From: an uncultured Planctomycetaceae bacterium
GTDB lineage: Bacteria > Planctomycetota > Planctomycetia > Pirellulales > Thermoguttaceae
Length of the DNA stretch: 64,000 nucleotides
Assembly (NCBI GenBank): GCA_946408825.1
Contig: CAMJTU010000013.1
Location: 1-64,000, forward strand
Reading direction: 5' to 3'
The translations under genes and the position numbers were made by a program. Below are positions 54,268-63,387 of the stretch, one piece after another (position 1 is the first letter of the stretch; the number at the start of each line of letters is the position of its first letter). The notes beneath the pieces were generated by a model. That model searched no databases. It worked only from the letters and a program-made list of their open reading frames with translations, and was not told the DNA's origin.

Positions 54268-56853
54268 ATGGCATACCAACTGGTCTACACGTCTTCTCCG
54301 CGAGGGCTCAAACCCGGCGCGTTCGGGTTCTGCGTCGTCGCGTGCACTCGAGGAATGAAGGAGCAGACGACGTCGGCGCTCGAGGCGCTCTCGGGCTATC
54401 GCCGGGTCTACGCCGATCCTCGCGACGCGTTGCGTAATCCGACGTCGTATTCCCACGTGCTCTTTGAGACGGCGACGGGACGTCTGCGGATTCTTGCGCG
54501 CGTTGCGGACGCGGGGTTGGATTACTCTGGACGCACGAATAAAATAGCAAGTTTTCTCGACGTCGCGACGAGCGAACTCACGCCGCCGGGCCCCGCCGCG
54601 CTCTTTTCGCAGCCCGGACTCTTCGTTACGAACTGGTCTTCGTCGTCTGCGCCGCAGTATTACGAGGCGCCGATCGCGCTTCCGAACTACGTTCCGATTC
54701 CGCCCGGGTGCGACGAATGGCGCAATACGACGGGCGACCCCGCGTGGGCGGGCGTTCTCGCCTCGACCGTCGCGACGCGTCGGCCTGTCGCGCTCGTCGT
54801 GCGCCCCGAACAAAACGTTTTACGGCTTTTTCAAGAGTCCCTCGCGCTTCTTCCTCCGGGAGAACGTTGGAACGCGACTTTCTCCACCTATTACATGAAG
54901 ACGCCCCCCGGCGTTCAATGTCAATGGAAAGCGGTCATGCAGGGGTCGCCGGAAGAACTCGCGTCGCGTTCTACGCCCGGCGTCCTTGTCCTCGATTTAA
55001 CGGCTCCGAACAGGCTTCCAAGCGTCGCGTCCCTCGTCGCGACGTCTGAGGCGAAGGCGCTTGTCGCCGCCGCGTCCGGAAGATTCCAAAGAACCGATTC
55101 TCCGACAAACGCCGCTTCCTCGTCTTCAAACTTCCCGACGCCTCCGCCCGCGTCCGGTTTCGCGCCCCTTCCCGGAGCCGCTCCGATCGGCGCGCAGCCC
55201 CCGCATAATTCCGCGACGGCGGCTCCGTCTGACGAGACCGCGCCCAAACGCAAAACGCTTGATTACGGGCGCGACGCCGTCCTTACCGTCGCGACTCCGC
55301 CGAGACGCGGAAGTCGCGAGACGGCGCTTTTGACAAGGGGTCTCGCCTGCGTCGGCGCCGCGACGATCTTGTGCGGAATTGTCATAGCGTTCATGTGGAC
55401 AAGCGGCGTCTTCAAAAATTTTGTCGACGCCAAAAAAACGTATGACGAAGTCCTCGCCGAAGCCAACGGACAGCCTTCTGAAAAGGAAGAGAATCAGACC
55501 GACGAGGTTGTCGAATCTGGCGAAAATTCAGGAGTGTGGATTAGCGAGGACGAAGAGAACAAAAACGACGACGAGGGGAACGAAAACGACGAAGTTACGC
55601 CCGACGACGGCGATTTTTGGGTCGATGAAGAAAACGACTCTCCTCAGAACAACGTCGGCGGGGACGTTATTTTGAAGTCCGTCGTCGCCGACATTAACAA
55701 GGCGCTGACGTCGTTCAAGAAAGAAGGAGGCGTGGAGAATCTCAAAGAAGCCGAACGCTTATTAAACGAATACCCTGACGCCAAAGAACTTATCGAAGAA
55801 AGAAACGCATTTAAAAACGTGAAGGAGGCGTTGCTGTTTAAAAGTTTTAAGTCGTCTAGAGGGAACGGAAAAGAGATTCAGAAGGCTCTTTCCGGCGACC
55901 AAGTCGACGTTCAGAAGAAGGGCGTCTACGACGATATTACCAGTTTCTTTAACGAGTTTAATTGGGGTTCTATTCGACTTACCTTCCATTTCTATGACGG
56001 AGACGCGGAACGTCCGGAATGGAAACAAGTAATTGTCAAATCTGCCGATCTTAGAAAGGTTAAAGAGAGACCCAATCCTCCGAGGATTCTTGAATGTGAT
56101 CTTTCTGATTCCGACGATTCAACCGACGTCTTTTTCGTCGACGTTGCCAAGCAGACCGGCGGATTGAGCTTCTGGTCAATCGAAAGCGCTAGGAAATACC
56201 TATTGGGAACCCTGAAAATTGAAGCGTTTGCGACGCCGGACGCCGACGAAAAATCGCGAGTCTTTTCGTCGTCGGAAACGCCGTTGCTGAACGCCTCGGA
56301 TATAAGCGCGCAAGAATCTCTTGATTTAAGCTGGCTCTTCGGCGACAGACTCCCGAAATTGGTCAATCAGGAAAGCCGCGAAGCAGACGCGCTGTTCTTG
56401 GATTTTGTCAAAGATATGAGAAAATTGACAGTCGAACTTTCGCCGTCGAAAATTGCGGATATTCGATCAGACGTTCAAAAACGCAGTCGCGCGCGCGATA
56501 GGTCAGACTTAAAATCTTTCTCGATTTTGCTCCCTGACATTACAGGCAAACGAAATATGGCGGCGACGTCGGATTATGCGCTCGAGGTCGGCTTTACGAT
56601 TGCGAACGTAACGAAAATTGAGAACGACGGTATTCGACTCTATAAGTTCGTTTCATTGGATCAAAACGGCTTGAACGCAAAGAATCCAGGCTGGCATGAC
56701 GTGACGCCGACGACTTCCCTTCCAGAAGGCGTCGGCGGGGCGATGTTTAAATTCAACGTTCGCTATCGCGCATACGAGGGGCAGAAGAAGGAAGATTCGC
56801 CGATCGTCGGCGTCCTTAGCGTTCCTGCCACATTAGGAGGGCGCGTTAGATAG
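54268..56853 (+). CDS. GAP1-N2-like protein with TM anchor and extracytoplasmic domain
   Basis: 861 aa. Start MAYQLVYTSSPRGLKPGAFGFCVVACTRGM, the beginning of the GTPase-associated protein 1 N-terminal domain type 2 as I recall it, with GLDYSGRTNKIASF and LPPGERWNATFSTYY further on (domain about 1-270). Then a Pro/Ala linker, a TM helix at about 358-380 (GAATILCGIVIAFMW), an acidic linker (about 400-455) and a C-terminal region (about 470-860) of unknown fold. Known GAP1 proteins are soluble, so the anchor is unusual. It follows the GTPase by 43 bp. Confidence 0.78.
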   Translation: MAYQLVYTSSPRGLKPGAFGFCVVACTRGMKEQTTSALEALSGYRRVYADPRDALRNPTSYSHVLFETATGRLRILARVADAGLDYSGRTNKIASFLDVATSELTPPGPAALFSQPGLFVTNWSSSSAPQYYEAPIALPNYVPIPPGCDEWRNTTGDPAWAGVLASTVATRRPVALVVRPEQNVLRLFQESLALLPPGERWNATFSTYYMKTPPGVQCQWKAVMQGSPEELASRSTPGVLVLDLTAPNRLPSVASLVATSEAKALVAAASGRFQRTDSPTNAASSSSNFPTPPPASGFAPLPGAAPIGAQPPHNSATAAPSDETAPKRKTLDYGRDAVLTVATPPRRGSRETALLTRGLACVGAATILCGIVIAFMWTSGVFKNFVDAKKTYDEVLAEANGQPSEKEENQTDEVVESGENSGVWISEDEENKNDDEGNENDEVTPDDGDFWVDEENDSPQNNVGGDVILKSVVADINKALTSFKKEGGVENLKEAERLLNEYPDAKELIEERNAFKNVKEALLFKSFKSSRGNGKEIQKALSGDQVDVQKKGVYDDITSFFNEFNWGSIRLTFHFYDGDAERPEWKQVIVKSADLRKVKERPNPPRILECDLSDSDDSTDVFFVDVAKQTGGLSFWSIESARKYLLGTLKIEAFATPDADEKSRVFSSSETPLLNASDISAQESLDLSWLFGDRLPKLVNQESREADALFLDFVKDMRKLTVELSPSKIADIRSDVQKRSRARDRSDLKSFSILLPDITGKRNMAATSDYALEVGFTIANVTKIENDGIRLYKFVSLDQNGLNAKNPGWHDVTPTTSLPEGVGGAMFKFNVRYRAYEGQKKEDSPIVGVLSVPATLGGRVR

Positions 56854-56864
56854 CGCGTCCTCCT
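56835..56864 (+). terminator. Hairpin across the GAP1 stop codon
   Basis: AGGAGGGCGCG and CGCGTCCTCCT pair over 11 bases with one G-T; the TAG stop lies in the loop. There is almost no T-run, so it more likely limits read-through or protects RNA ends than terminates. Confidence 0.4.
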
Positions 56865-56933
56865 TCATGACGTCTTACCCATTTTTTACGCAAACCACGA
56901 CGCAACGAACCCCAGGTCATACAGGAATCAACG

Positions 56934-59912
56934 ATGACAAACGCCGAACTGGTGGAAAAGATCAGACGAATCCTTGAAGATCCCGAAAGCGCTTCGCCCG
57001 ACGAACAGCGCGAGGCGGCGCGGCTGTATGCGACGCGCGTGCGCCGAGTTCAGGAGGGGTTTCGCAGAGCGCTGGGACGGCTCAACAACGGCGAGCTTGC
57101 CGACGCGGACTGGATTCTGACCGACGGTTCGCTCCTCGAAGACTACGCCGCGCTCACGCTTCCCGGCGCGGAAGACTGGCAGGTCGTGTGCCGGACCTTC
57201 GATTATGAGGTCGCGCCCGCGACCGACCCCGCCGCTCGCGACCGTCTCGCCGCGTTCCAGCAGGAATACGCCGCGCTCCGCGACGTCTTTGCGAAACGGC
57301 GCCGCCAAGCGATGGAAAACGCGCCGTCCCGTTCCCAGCTTGAAACGCTCTATTACCTAGAAGAAAAACTCGGCGCTCGCGATTTCCTCACGCGTCAGAT
57401 CGAGCGTTTGGAACGGAGACGCTCCGAAGAACTCGCCGAGGCTGTGAAAGGTTTGAACGAGGAGAACGTCTTTTCAGTCGATTTCAAAGCGCTCGTCGCG
57501 GAGATCCGGGATCCGCGTCGTCATACGCAGGTTCCGCGCGAAACAGTCGACAAATATCGTTCATGGCTCGACTTCTACCAGAGTCGTCAGGAACTTGCGA
57601 ATCTTCGCGACCTGATCGCGCGGTGGGAAGTCGCCTCGGCGAACCAAGACGCTAACGCCGCGCTCGCGCTTCTCGCGGAATATCGTTCGGGCGAGTTCCG
57701 TCATGCGGCGCCGTACGTGACCCAAGACGAGACAAATACCCTTGCGGCGCTCGTCGATCAGGCTCTAAAAATCGAACGCGCCGAGGAGTTGCGCGAGGAC
57801 GCTCGGCGCAAGGTCAGCGCGCTCCGCTCCGCCCTTGTGCGTTCCTCAAACGACGCGAACAAGCTCCACGACCTTTACGAGGCGGCGTCGATCGCGTCTA
57901 ATAACGCCGGCGCTTCGTTGCCGCCCGACGTCGAGAAGGATTACGGGAAACAGGTCGGCGCGTTGAGCATGCAGTCGCGCCGCCGCCGCATGGCTGCGGT
58001 CGCGTTTACCGTCGTCACGGTCGCGTTCTTTGCGACGCTCGCCGCGCTCTCCGTCGCTCATACTCGCAACGTCAAACTCGCTCGCTCTGTCGCGGAATCC
58101 GTCGGCGCGCAGCTCGACGCGTTTGAAAAACGATCGCCCGATTCCGCCGCCGCGCTTGACGCCGCCGCCGCGCTCGTCGCCAAATACGCCGAGGAGCGCC
58201 CGAAGCTCGCCGAGATTCCCGAATACTCCGCCGTCGTCGAGCGTTTCAACAGTCTCCAGACCGCCGAGAAGAAACGGCTGCACGATATCGAAGATCTGGT
58301 CGACGCGATCGACGAAGCGCACGGAGCGGGACGCGCCGTTCCGGCGTCCGTCGAGAGTCTCAAAAAGCTCCTTTATAACGACAAAGAAAAAGAAAAGTAC
58401 GATTACGCCCGGCTGTATCGCGAGGACTCCAACCTTGCCCACGCCAAGAATACGGCGGGCGCCGAGCGGTATTCCGAGCTTGTCGACGCGCTTGCGGCAA
58501 AGGAACGCGAGTTCGAGGAGAATTCAGCGATTACCGTTCCCGAGGCGAAAAAAGCGCTGGCGGAACTCCGTTCGGGCGTTGAAGAACTCAAATCGCAGGA
58601 ACAGTTTGCCGAGATTGCGCGTCCTCTTGTCGCCGCCCGCGAGGCGCTTGAAGCGGCGGTCGACGGTTCCGAACGGCGTTTCAAGCTTCGCGCCGCGCTC
58701 GATAAGCATGGCGCCGCGCTCGCCAAGGCGGTTGGAAACGCGTCGGATTATGCGAAGACGCTCAAAGCGATTCGCGCCGATACGAGCGAACTGAGCGCCA
58801 GCGGCGGCGAAGACGTCGCGGACGCCACGAAGGACGCCCTCGACGCGGCTCTTGACGCGGCGGTCGAAGACGTCGCCAACGCGAAAGGGGCGACGGCGTG
58901 GAACTCTTTCGCGAAGTCGTGGGGGTCCGTCAACGCGTCGGCGCAAAATCTTTCGGCCTCGGACAAAGCCGCCAAAGAGTTGCAGAAAACGGAGTTGAAA
59001 TTCGCTCCCGAGCTCGAGCCGTACCGACAGGCGCGCGCCGCGCTCGACGGATTCGCCAAGCGCGGCGGGTACGAGAGCGCCGCGAAATCGCTCGCGGGCG
59101 CGCTCGAAAAATACGAGACGCCGACCTGGGTCTTTTTCGATTCTAAAGAGGAGCGTTATTTCTATCTAACGTCCGATCCGCAGGAGGGTCGATCCGGATT
59201 GAAATACCTTTCTGAGGTCGAAGGGGGCGCGACGCGCGATTTTGCGGCGGATAGATTTGAGGAATCGACGCTCGCGTCGACCCCGCCTTCCGCTCAGTAT
59301 ATGATCGCGGGGCTCGCCGCGAAACGGCTCTCGGACAAGCCCGCGCCGGAAGACTGGATTGCCGTCGTCGACGGGGCGCTCCGCGCGCTCGACGTCGCGC
59401 CGGAAACGACCCTTGATCCGGTCGTTAAGCTTCAACTCCTCGCCGTCGTCGTCGATTCCGCGAAATTATATCCGGGCTTCGACGAACTGACCAAGTGGCT
59501 CGAGGAGACGCGTCGCAGCTCCGATTTTGATTTTGCGATCAACGCGTATCAGCCGGGCAGAGAGTTGCTCGAAGCGCGCGAGAGCGCAAAGAAAGCGCTC
59601 CGTGACGCGCCCGACCTGAAGAACGCGCTTGCGGCGGCTAAGGCCGCTTTCGACGAAGGGGAACGCTCCTTCGCCTGCGAATATCGCTGGATCGGCTATC
59701 TCGACGAAGTCAACTCCGCCGCGACGCTCGCGCTCGGCGCGGGCAAGACTGTCGACGAAGGCGCGTCCCTTTGGGTCGCGCGCGGCGCGGACGCGACGGC
59801 GGAGGAAATCGGAACCATGACGGCGGACGGCGCGTCCTTCAACACGGCGAAGGACTGGGCGACCTACCGCTGGACGCCGGTTTACGCGCGCGTTGAAACG
59901 GCGAAACAATAG
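56934..59912 (+). CDS. Large coiled-coil membrane protein
   Basis: 992 aa. An N-terminal cytoplasmic helical part (1-350), one TM helix at about 353-376 (MAAVAFTVVTVAFFATLAAL), and a long Ala/Glu/Lys-rich helical, probably periplasmic domain (376-992). The N-terminal half resembles TPR/helical-bundle proteins (RVQEGFRRALGRLNNGE); no catalytic motif. Topology matches the GAP1 fusion: cytoplasmic N-part, single TM, long outer part. It could be the scaffold of the complex. Confidence 0.75.
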   Translation: MTNAELVEKIRRILEDPESASPDEQREAARLYATRVRRVQEGFRRALGRLNNGELADADWILTDGSLLEDYAALTLPGAEDWQVVCRTFDYEVAPATDPAARDRLAAFQQEYAALRDVFAKRRRQAMENAPSRSQLETLYYLEEKLGARDFLTRQIERLERRRSEELAEAVKGLNEENVFSVDFKALVAEIRDPRRHTQVPRETVDKYRSWLDFYQSRQELANLRDLIARWEVASANQDANAALALLAEYRSGEFRHAAPYVTQDETNTLAALVDQALKIERAEELREDARRKVSALRSALVRSSNDANKLHDLYEAASIASNNAGASLPPDVEKDYGKQVGALSMQSRRRRMAAVAFTVVTVAFFATLAALSVAHTRNVKLARSVAESVGAQLDAFEKRSPDSAAALDAAAALVAKYAEERPKLAEIPEYSAVVERFNSLQTAEKKRLHDIEDLVDAIDEAHGAGRAVPASVESLKKLLYNDKEKEKYDYARLYREDSNLAHAKNTAGAERYSELVDALAAKEREFEENSAITVPEAKKALAELRSGVEELKSQEQFAEIARPLVAAREALEAAVDGSERRFKLRAALDKHGAALAKAVGNASDYAKTLKAIRADTSELSASGGEDVADATKDALDAALDAAVEDVANAKGATAWNSFAKSWGSVNASAQNLSASDKAAKELQKTELKFAPELEPYRQARAALDGFAKRGGYESAAKSLAGALEKYETPTWVFFDSKEERYFYLTSDPQEGRSGLKYLSEVEGGATRDFAADRFEESTLASTPPSAQYMIAGLAAKRLSDKPAPEDWIAVVDGALRALDVAPETTLDPVVKLQLLAVVVDSAKLYPGFDELTKWLEETRRSSDFDFAINAYQPGRELLEARESAKKALRDAPDLKNALAAAKAAFDEGERSFACEYRWIGYLDEVNSAATLALGAGKTVDEGASLWVARGADATAEEIGTMTADGASFNTAKDWATYRWTPVYARVETAKQ

Positions 59913-59937
59913 TATAGGGCGAACAAGGAGACACGTT

Positions 59938-60864
59938 ATGACGTCGCCGGATAACTCGTACGACGAGCCGGAGGAAGATTTCTCCGACGTGCTAGAGATT
60001 CCCGCCGGTCTGGTCGAGGAGTCAAACGCGTTTCACACGCGCGTCGCCAAGGGGCGCTGGGTTCGTTCATGGACGATCGCCAACGCGTTCGTTACGGCGC
60101 TCCTCTTTGCCGAATCCGCCATAGGACTTTGGGTTTTTGATTTGGACGCCGATTCGTACGCCGTGTGCGTATGGACGACGTTCGTTGTCGCGAAGTTTCT
60201 GGGCGTCGCGTTTCTTTATAGCTACTTGCGCTCCCTCGATCCGCGCGTTTTACCGCGTTCGCCGCGTCGCGTCGCGCTTCTAAATCTTATTCCCGGCTTC
60301 GAACTATACTGGTCTTTTTTCGCGTTTCGAGAAAGCGCGAACGCGGGAATCGCGAATATTGAAGCGCTCGACGGCAATCGCCGTCTATATCGCGCGCCGA
60401 CGACGCTTGCCGACGTCGCGTGTTCGACGCGCGTTGCGGCGCTCCTGACGTTTCTCGGAATTGTTTTTTTCGCGTTGACCAGCGCCGACGGGGATTACCG
60501 CGACGGGAATAGGATCGTCGACGCGACGGTTATGGCGACCGCCGTGTTCGGCCTCGTGACGCTGGCGCCGTCGCTCGCGAGCTTCGGATTCGTCGGCTAT
60601 GGTTGGATTGCGTTCTTTACGTCGGCGCAGATTCTTGCGCTCGTCGCAATCGCGACGCGTATGGCGCTGATGTGGCAAATGGCGCGTATTGCGAACTTCG
60701 CCAACGATACGAAAGGATTGACGGAACGTCACGCGACGGCGGGAGAACGCGCGGAGGAACGCGCGCGCGTCGATCGACTCTTTGACAATGCGAAAACGGC
60801 GGGCGCGACCGCCGGAAGCCCGAGCGACGGGCGCGCTTTCTCGGACGATATCGATAAGGTTTGA
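59938..60864 (+). CDS. Multi-TM protein, relative of the next gene without GYF domains
   Basis: 308 aa; ATG 59938 with AAGGAG upstream. Acidic N-terminus, then about six hydrophobic segments. The segment NLIPGFELYWSFFAFRESANAGI parallels MLIPFFNLYWYFVAFYHGSKDI in the next protein, so they share a membrane domain. No GYF_2 domain here. 25 bp after the preceding stop. Confidence 0.7.
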   Translation: MTSPDNSYDEPEEDFSDVLEIPAGLVEESNAFHTRVAKGRWVRSWTIANAFVTALLFAESAIGLWVFDLDADSYAVCVWTTFVVAKFLGVAFLYSYLRSLDPRVLPRSPRRVALLNLIPGFELYWSFFAFRESANAGIANIEALDGNRRLYRAPTTLADVACSTRVAALLTFLGIVFFALTSADGDYRDGNRIVDATVMATAVFGLVTLAPSLASFGFVGYGWIAFFTSAQILALVAIATRMALMWQMARIANFANDTKGLTERHATAGERAEERARVDRLFDNAKTAGATAGSPSDGRAFSDDIDKV

Positions 60865-60869
60865 AAACG

Positions 60870-62177
60870 ATGGCAAAATATTACGTTAAGGTTGTCGGAC
60901 GCGCGTTTGGTCCGATCGACGCGGAGAGAATCGTCCAGATGGTCGCCGACGGCAAACTCACGCGCGAATCGGAAGTCTCTGCCAATCGCCTCGACTGGCG
61001 AACAATCGGCGAGGTCGACGAACTGCGACAAGCGCTCAGCGTCGGGCTTCCGACGGCGGCGCCTTTTAACGGCGCGGGAATCGGCGCGTCAGACGCGAAG
61101 GTCTGGTATGTGACGAACGACGGGGTCACGCAGTATGGTCCGATGACGCAAAACGAGGTTCTTCGCGCGTTGCAGTCAGGTCAGATTCAGCCGACCGCGA
61201 GCGCGTGGCGCGACGGGGAACAGGCGCGTCCGATCTCCGATATTCCCGCGTTTCGAACGCAAAACGTCGCGCCCGTCGAGAAGAAAGAGTGGTACTATAG
61301 TCCAGACGGTCAGACGGGCTACGGGCCGTACGGCGTCTCCGATATCCTCGCGTTCGTCGAGCAGGGCAGGGCGAATTTCGACACGCTCGTATGGCGTCTC
61401 GGCGAGAATTCGCGCCCGATGCGCAACGAACCTGTCTTTACGAGCGCCTATAACGCCGGACATGGCGGAATGGTTGTGGCTGGAACGAATCCTTTGACTC
61501 CTTATGGATCGAACAATAGCGATTCGCATTTTCGCAAAGAGACGGATAAACTTAATGTCAACCTTCGGAGATGGCACAACCTCATGTGGATTAGTTTCGT
61601 GGCGTGTTGGGGGGCGTTGTTTATTGTGTTGGTTCTCGTTGTGACTTCGCTATTTTTCGGGCATTCAATTCTAGATTTCCTCTCGGCAGTAACTAAGGCT
61701 TCTATTCTCACGCCTATTTTGATTGGCTTACTATTTACCCCACTTTATATCTTTTCTCTTGTGCCGCACTATGTTTTCATTTACAACTTTTGGAAGTCTA
61801 TTCCACAAGAATTTGCGCGAACAACACCGGGGAAAGCTGTCGGATTCATGCTGATTCCCTTCTTCAACTTGTACTGGTACTTTGTAGCGTTTTATCATGG
61901 ATCAAAGGATATCGACAAGGCTCTTTCCGAATATGTCCAGCAGGGACGAAACAGGGGAGAGCGTCCCTGTTATACAGGAAGCGTGGGTGGATTGATCGCG
62001 GCGATTTGTTTTGTCCTTTTATTAGCGCACTTCCTACCGATTATTTTTTACTTCTGTACGATCAGTATGAAGAACGCGGCGATCCAGTTGAATAACTGGC
62101 GTTCTGTCGGCGCTATGCAGCAGTCTCCTGTAAACGCCGGGCCGCGCGTGACGCTTGACGACCTCATTCGTTCCTGA
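60870..62177 (+). CDS. Membrane protein with three GYF_2 domains
   Basis: 435 aa from ATG 60870. GYF_2-type repeats (DUF4339) at about 1-55, 85-130 and 145-192: GRAFGPIDAERIVQMVADGK, GVTQYGPMTQNEVLRALQSGQ and GQTGYGPYGVSDILAFVEQG, each followed by a W.R/W.D end. They probably bind proline-rich peptides, and a proline-rich protein is encoded at 52187. The C-terminal half has about five TM segments. Closest relative in the window is the preceding gene. Translation is probably coupled (6 bp from the previous stop). Confidence 0.85.
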   Translation: MAKYYVKVVGRAFGPIDAERIVQMVADGKLTRESEVSANRLDWRTIGEVDELRQALSVGLPTAAPFNGAGIGASDAKVWYVTNDGVTQYGPMTQNEVLRALQSGQIQPTASAWRDGEQARPISDIPAFRTQNVAPVEKKEWYYSPDGQTGYGPYGVSDILAFVEQGRANFDTLVWRLGENSRPMRNEPVFTSAYNAGHGGMVVAGTNPLTPYGSNNSDSHFRKETDKLNVNLRRWHNLMWISFVACWGALFIVLVLVVTSLFFGHSILDFLSAVTKASILTPILIGLLFTPLYIFSLVPHYVFIYNFWKSIPQEFARTTPGKAVGFMLIPFFNLYWYFVAFYHGSKDIDKALSEYVQQGRNRGERPCYTGSVGGLIAAICFVLLLAHFLPIIFYFCTISMKNAAIQLNNWRSVGAMQQSPVNAGPRVTLDDLIRS

Positions 62178-62218
62178 CGTCGTGCGGATCGTTTTCACGT
62201 TATTTGGTCGGGTCATTC

Positions 62219-62247
62219 TTGTCGAAAACGGCAATTTCGATTATACT
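62219..62247 (+). promoter_or_regulatory. Candidate promoter for accA
   Basis: TTGTCG (62219-62224), a 17-base spacer, TATACT (62242-62247), about 90 bases before the accA start. Confidence 0.55.
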
Positions 62248-62339
62248 TTCCGGGGACGCGCTTTTTGACGGCGACCGCGTGGGAGCGGCGCGAGGGGCGC
62301 GGGGAACGCCAGCGCGTAGGGATTGCGGAATTTTTTGAT

Positions 62340-63362
62340 ATGTCGACGCCGAAACAGCAGCTTTCGTTTGAACGTCCAATCTTCGAGATGGAAGCGCGGC
62401 TTGAAGCTCTTCGCGGCTCCGCGAATACGACGGAGACTCGCGACGAGATTCAACGTTTGCGCCTTGCGCTGGCGGAACTCACGCGCAGTATCTACTCAAA
62501 TCTCACCGCGTGGGAGACGACCGAGGTCGCGCGACATCCAGAGCGTCCGCAGGCGCTCGATTATTTCAATCTCGTTTTCGACGAGTTCGTCGAGCTTCAC
62601 GGCGACAAGGTTTTCGGCGACGACCGAACGATTCGAACCGGCTGGGCGCGAATCGACAATTTTCGCGTCATGGTCGTCGGCCAGCACAAGGGGCGCGATT
62701 TCAAGGAGCGTCAGGAGAGCAACTTCGGCTGCGCGCGTCCTGAAGGATATCGGAAAGCCGTCCAGAAAATGAAGCTCGCCGCGAAATTCGGACTCCCGAT
62801 CATTTGTCTGATCGACACGCCCGGCGCGTATCCCGGTCAGGATTCCGAAGAGCGCGGAATCGCGCAGGCGATTGCGGAATCGATGTACGAGATGACGCTG
62901 CTGCGCACTCCGATCGTTTGCGTCGTTATCGGCGAAGGGGGAAGCGGCGGCGCCTGCGGCATTGGACTGGGCGACCGCGTCGCGATGCTTCAGTACGCGT
63001 ATTACAGCGTGATTAGCCCCGAAGGGTGCGCCGGGATTCTTTGGAAAGACGGCGCCTGCAAAGACAAGGCTGCGGAGGCGTTGAAATTTACCTCGGGATA
63101 TCTCAAGCGTTTCGGGGTCGTCGAGGACGTGATCGAAGAGCCGCTTGGAGGCGCGCACCGCGACCACCGCATCATGGCGCTCAATCTCAAGAAGTACCTT
63201 GTCGCGAAGCTGCGCGAACTCACGAAGATTCCGACCGATCGTCTCGTCGAGGAGCGCTACGCGCGGTTCCGTCGAATCGGCGTTTACCTTGAAGAAGCGG
63301 TCGACGCGGCGCTTGAGAATCCCGATCCGAAGGAGGTCGCGAGTTCCGACGCGAACGCCTGA
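62340..63362 (+). CDS. accA: Acetyl-CoA carboxylase carboxyltransferase subunit alpha
   Basis: 340 aa; start at MSTPKQQLSFERPIFEME. With AccD it transfers the carboxyl group from biotin to acetyl-CoA, the first step of fatty acid synthesis. LNLVFDEFVELHGD-type region (YFNLVFDEFVELHGDKVFGDD), QHKGRDFKERQESNFG, PEGYRKAVQKMKLA, FGLPIICLIDTPGAYPG, GEGGSGGACGIGLGDRV and SVISPEGCAGILWKD. Slightly longer than the usual ~320 aa. No accD nearby. Confidence 0.97.
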   Translation: MSTPKQQLSFERPIFEMEARLEALRGSANTTETRDEIQRLRLALAELTRSIYSNLTAWETTEVARHPERPQALDYFNLVFDEFVELHGDKVFGDDRTIRTGWARIDNFRVMVVGQHKGRDFKERQESNFGCARPEGYRKAVQKMKLAAKFGLPIICLIDTPGAYPGQDSEERGIAQAIAESMYEMTLLRTPIVCVVIGEGGSGGACGIGLGDRVAMLQYAYYSVISPEGCAGILWKDGACKDKAAEALKFTSGYLKRFGVVEDVIEEPLGGAHRDHRIMALNLKKYLVAKLRELTKIPTDRLVEERYARFRRIGVYLEEAVDAALENPDPKEVASSDANA

Positions 63363-63387
63363 TTTCGGATTCCTCGCGCAACACGCT

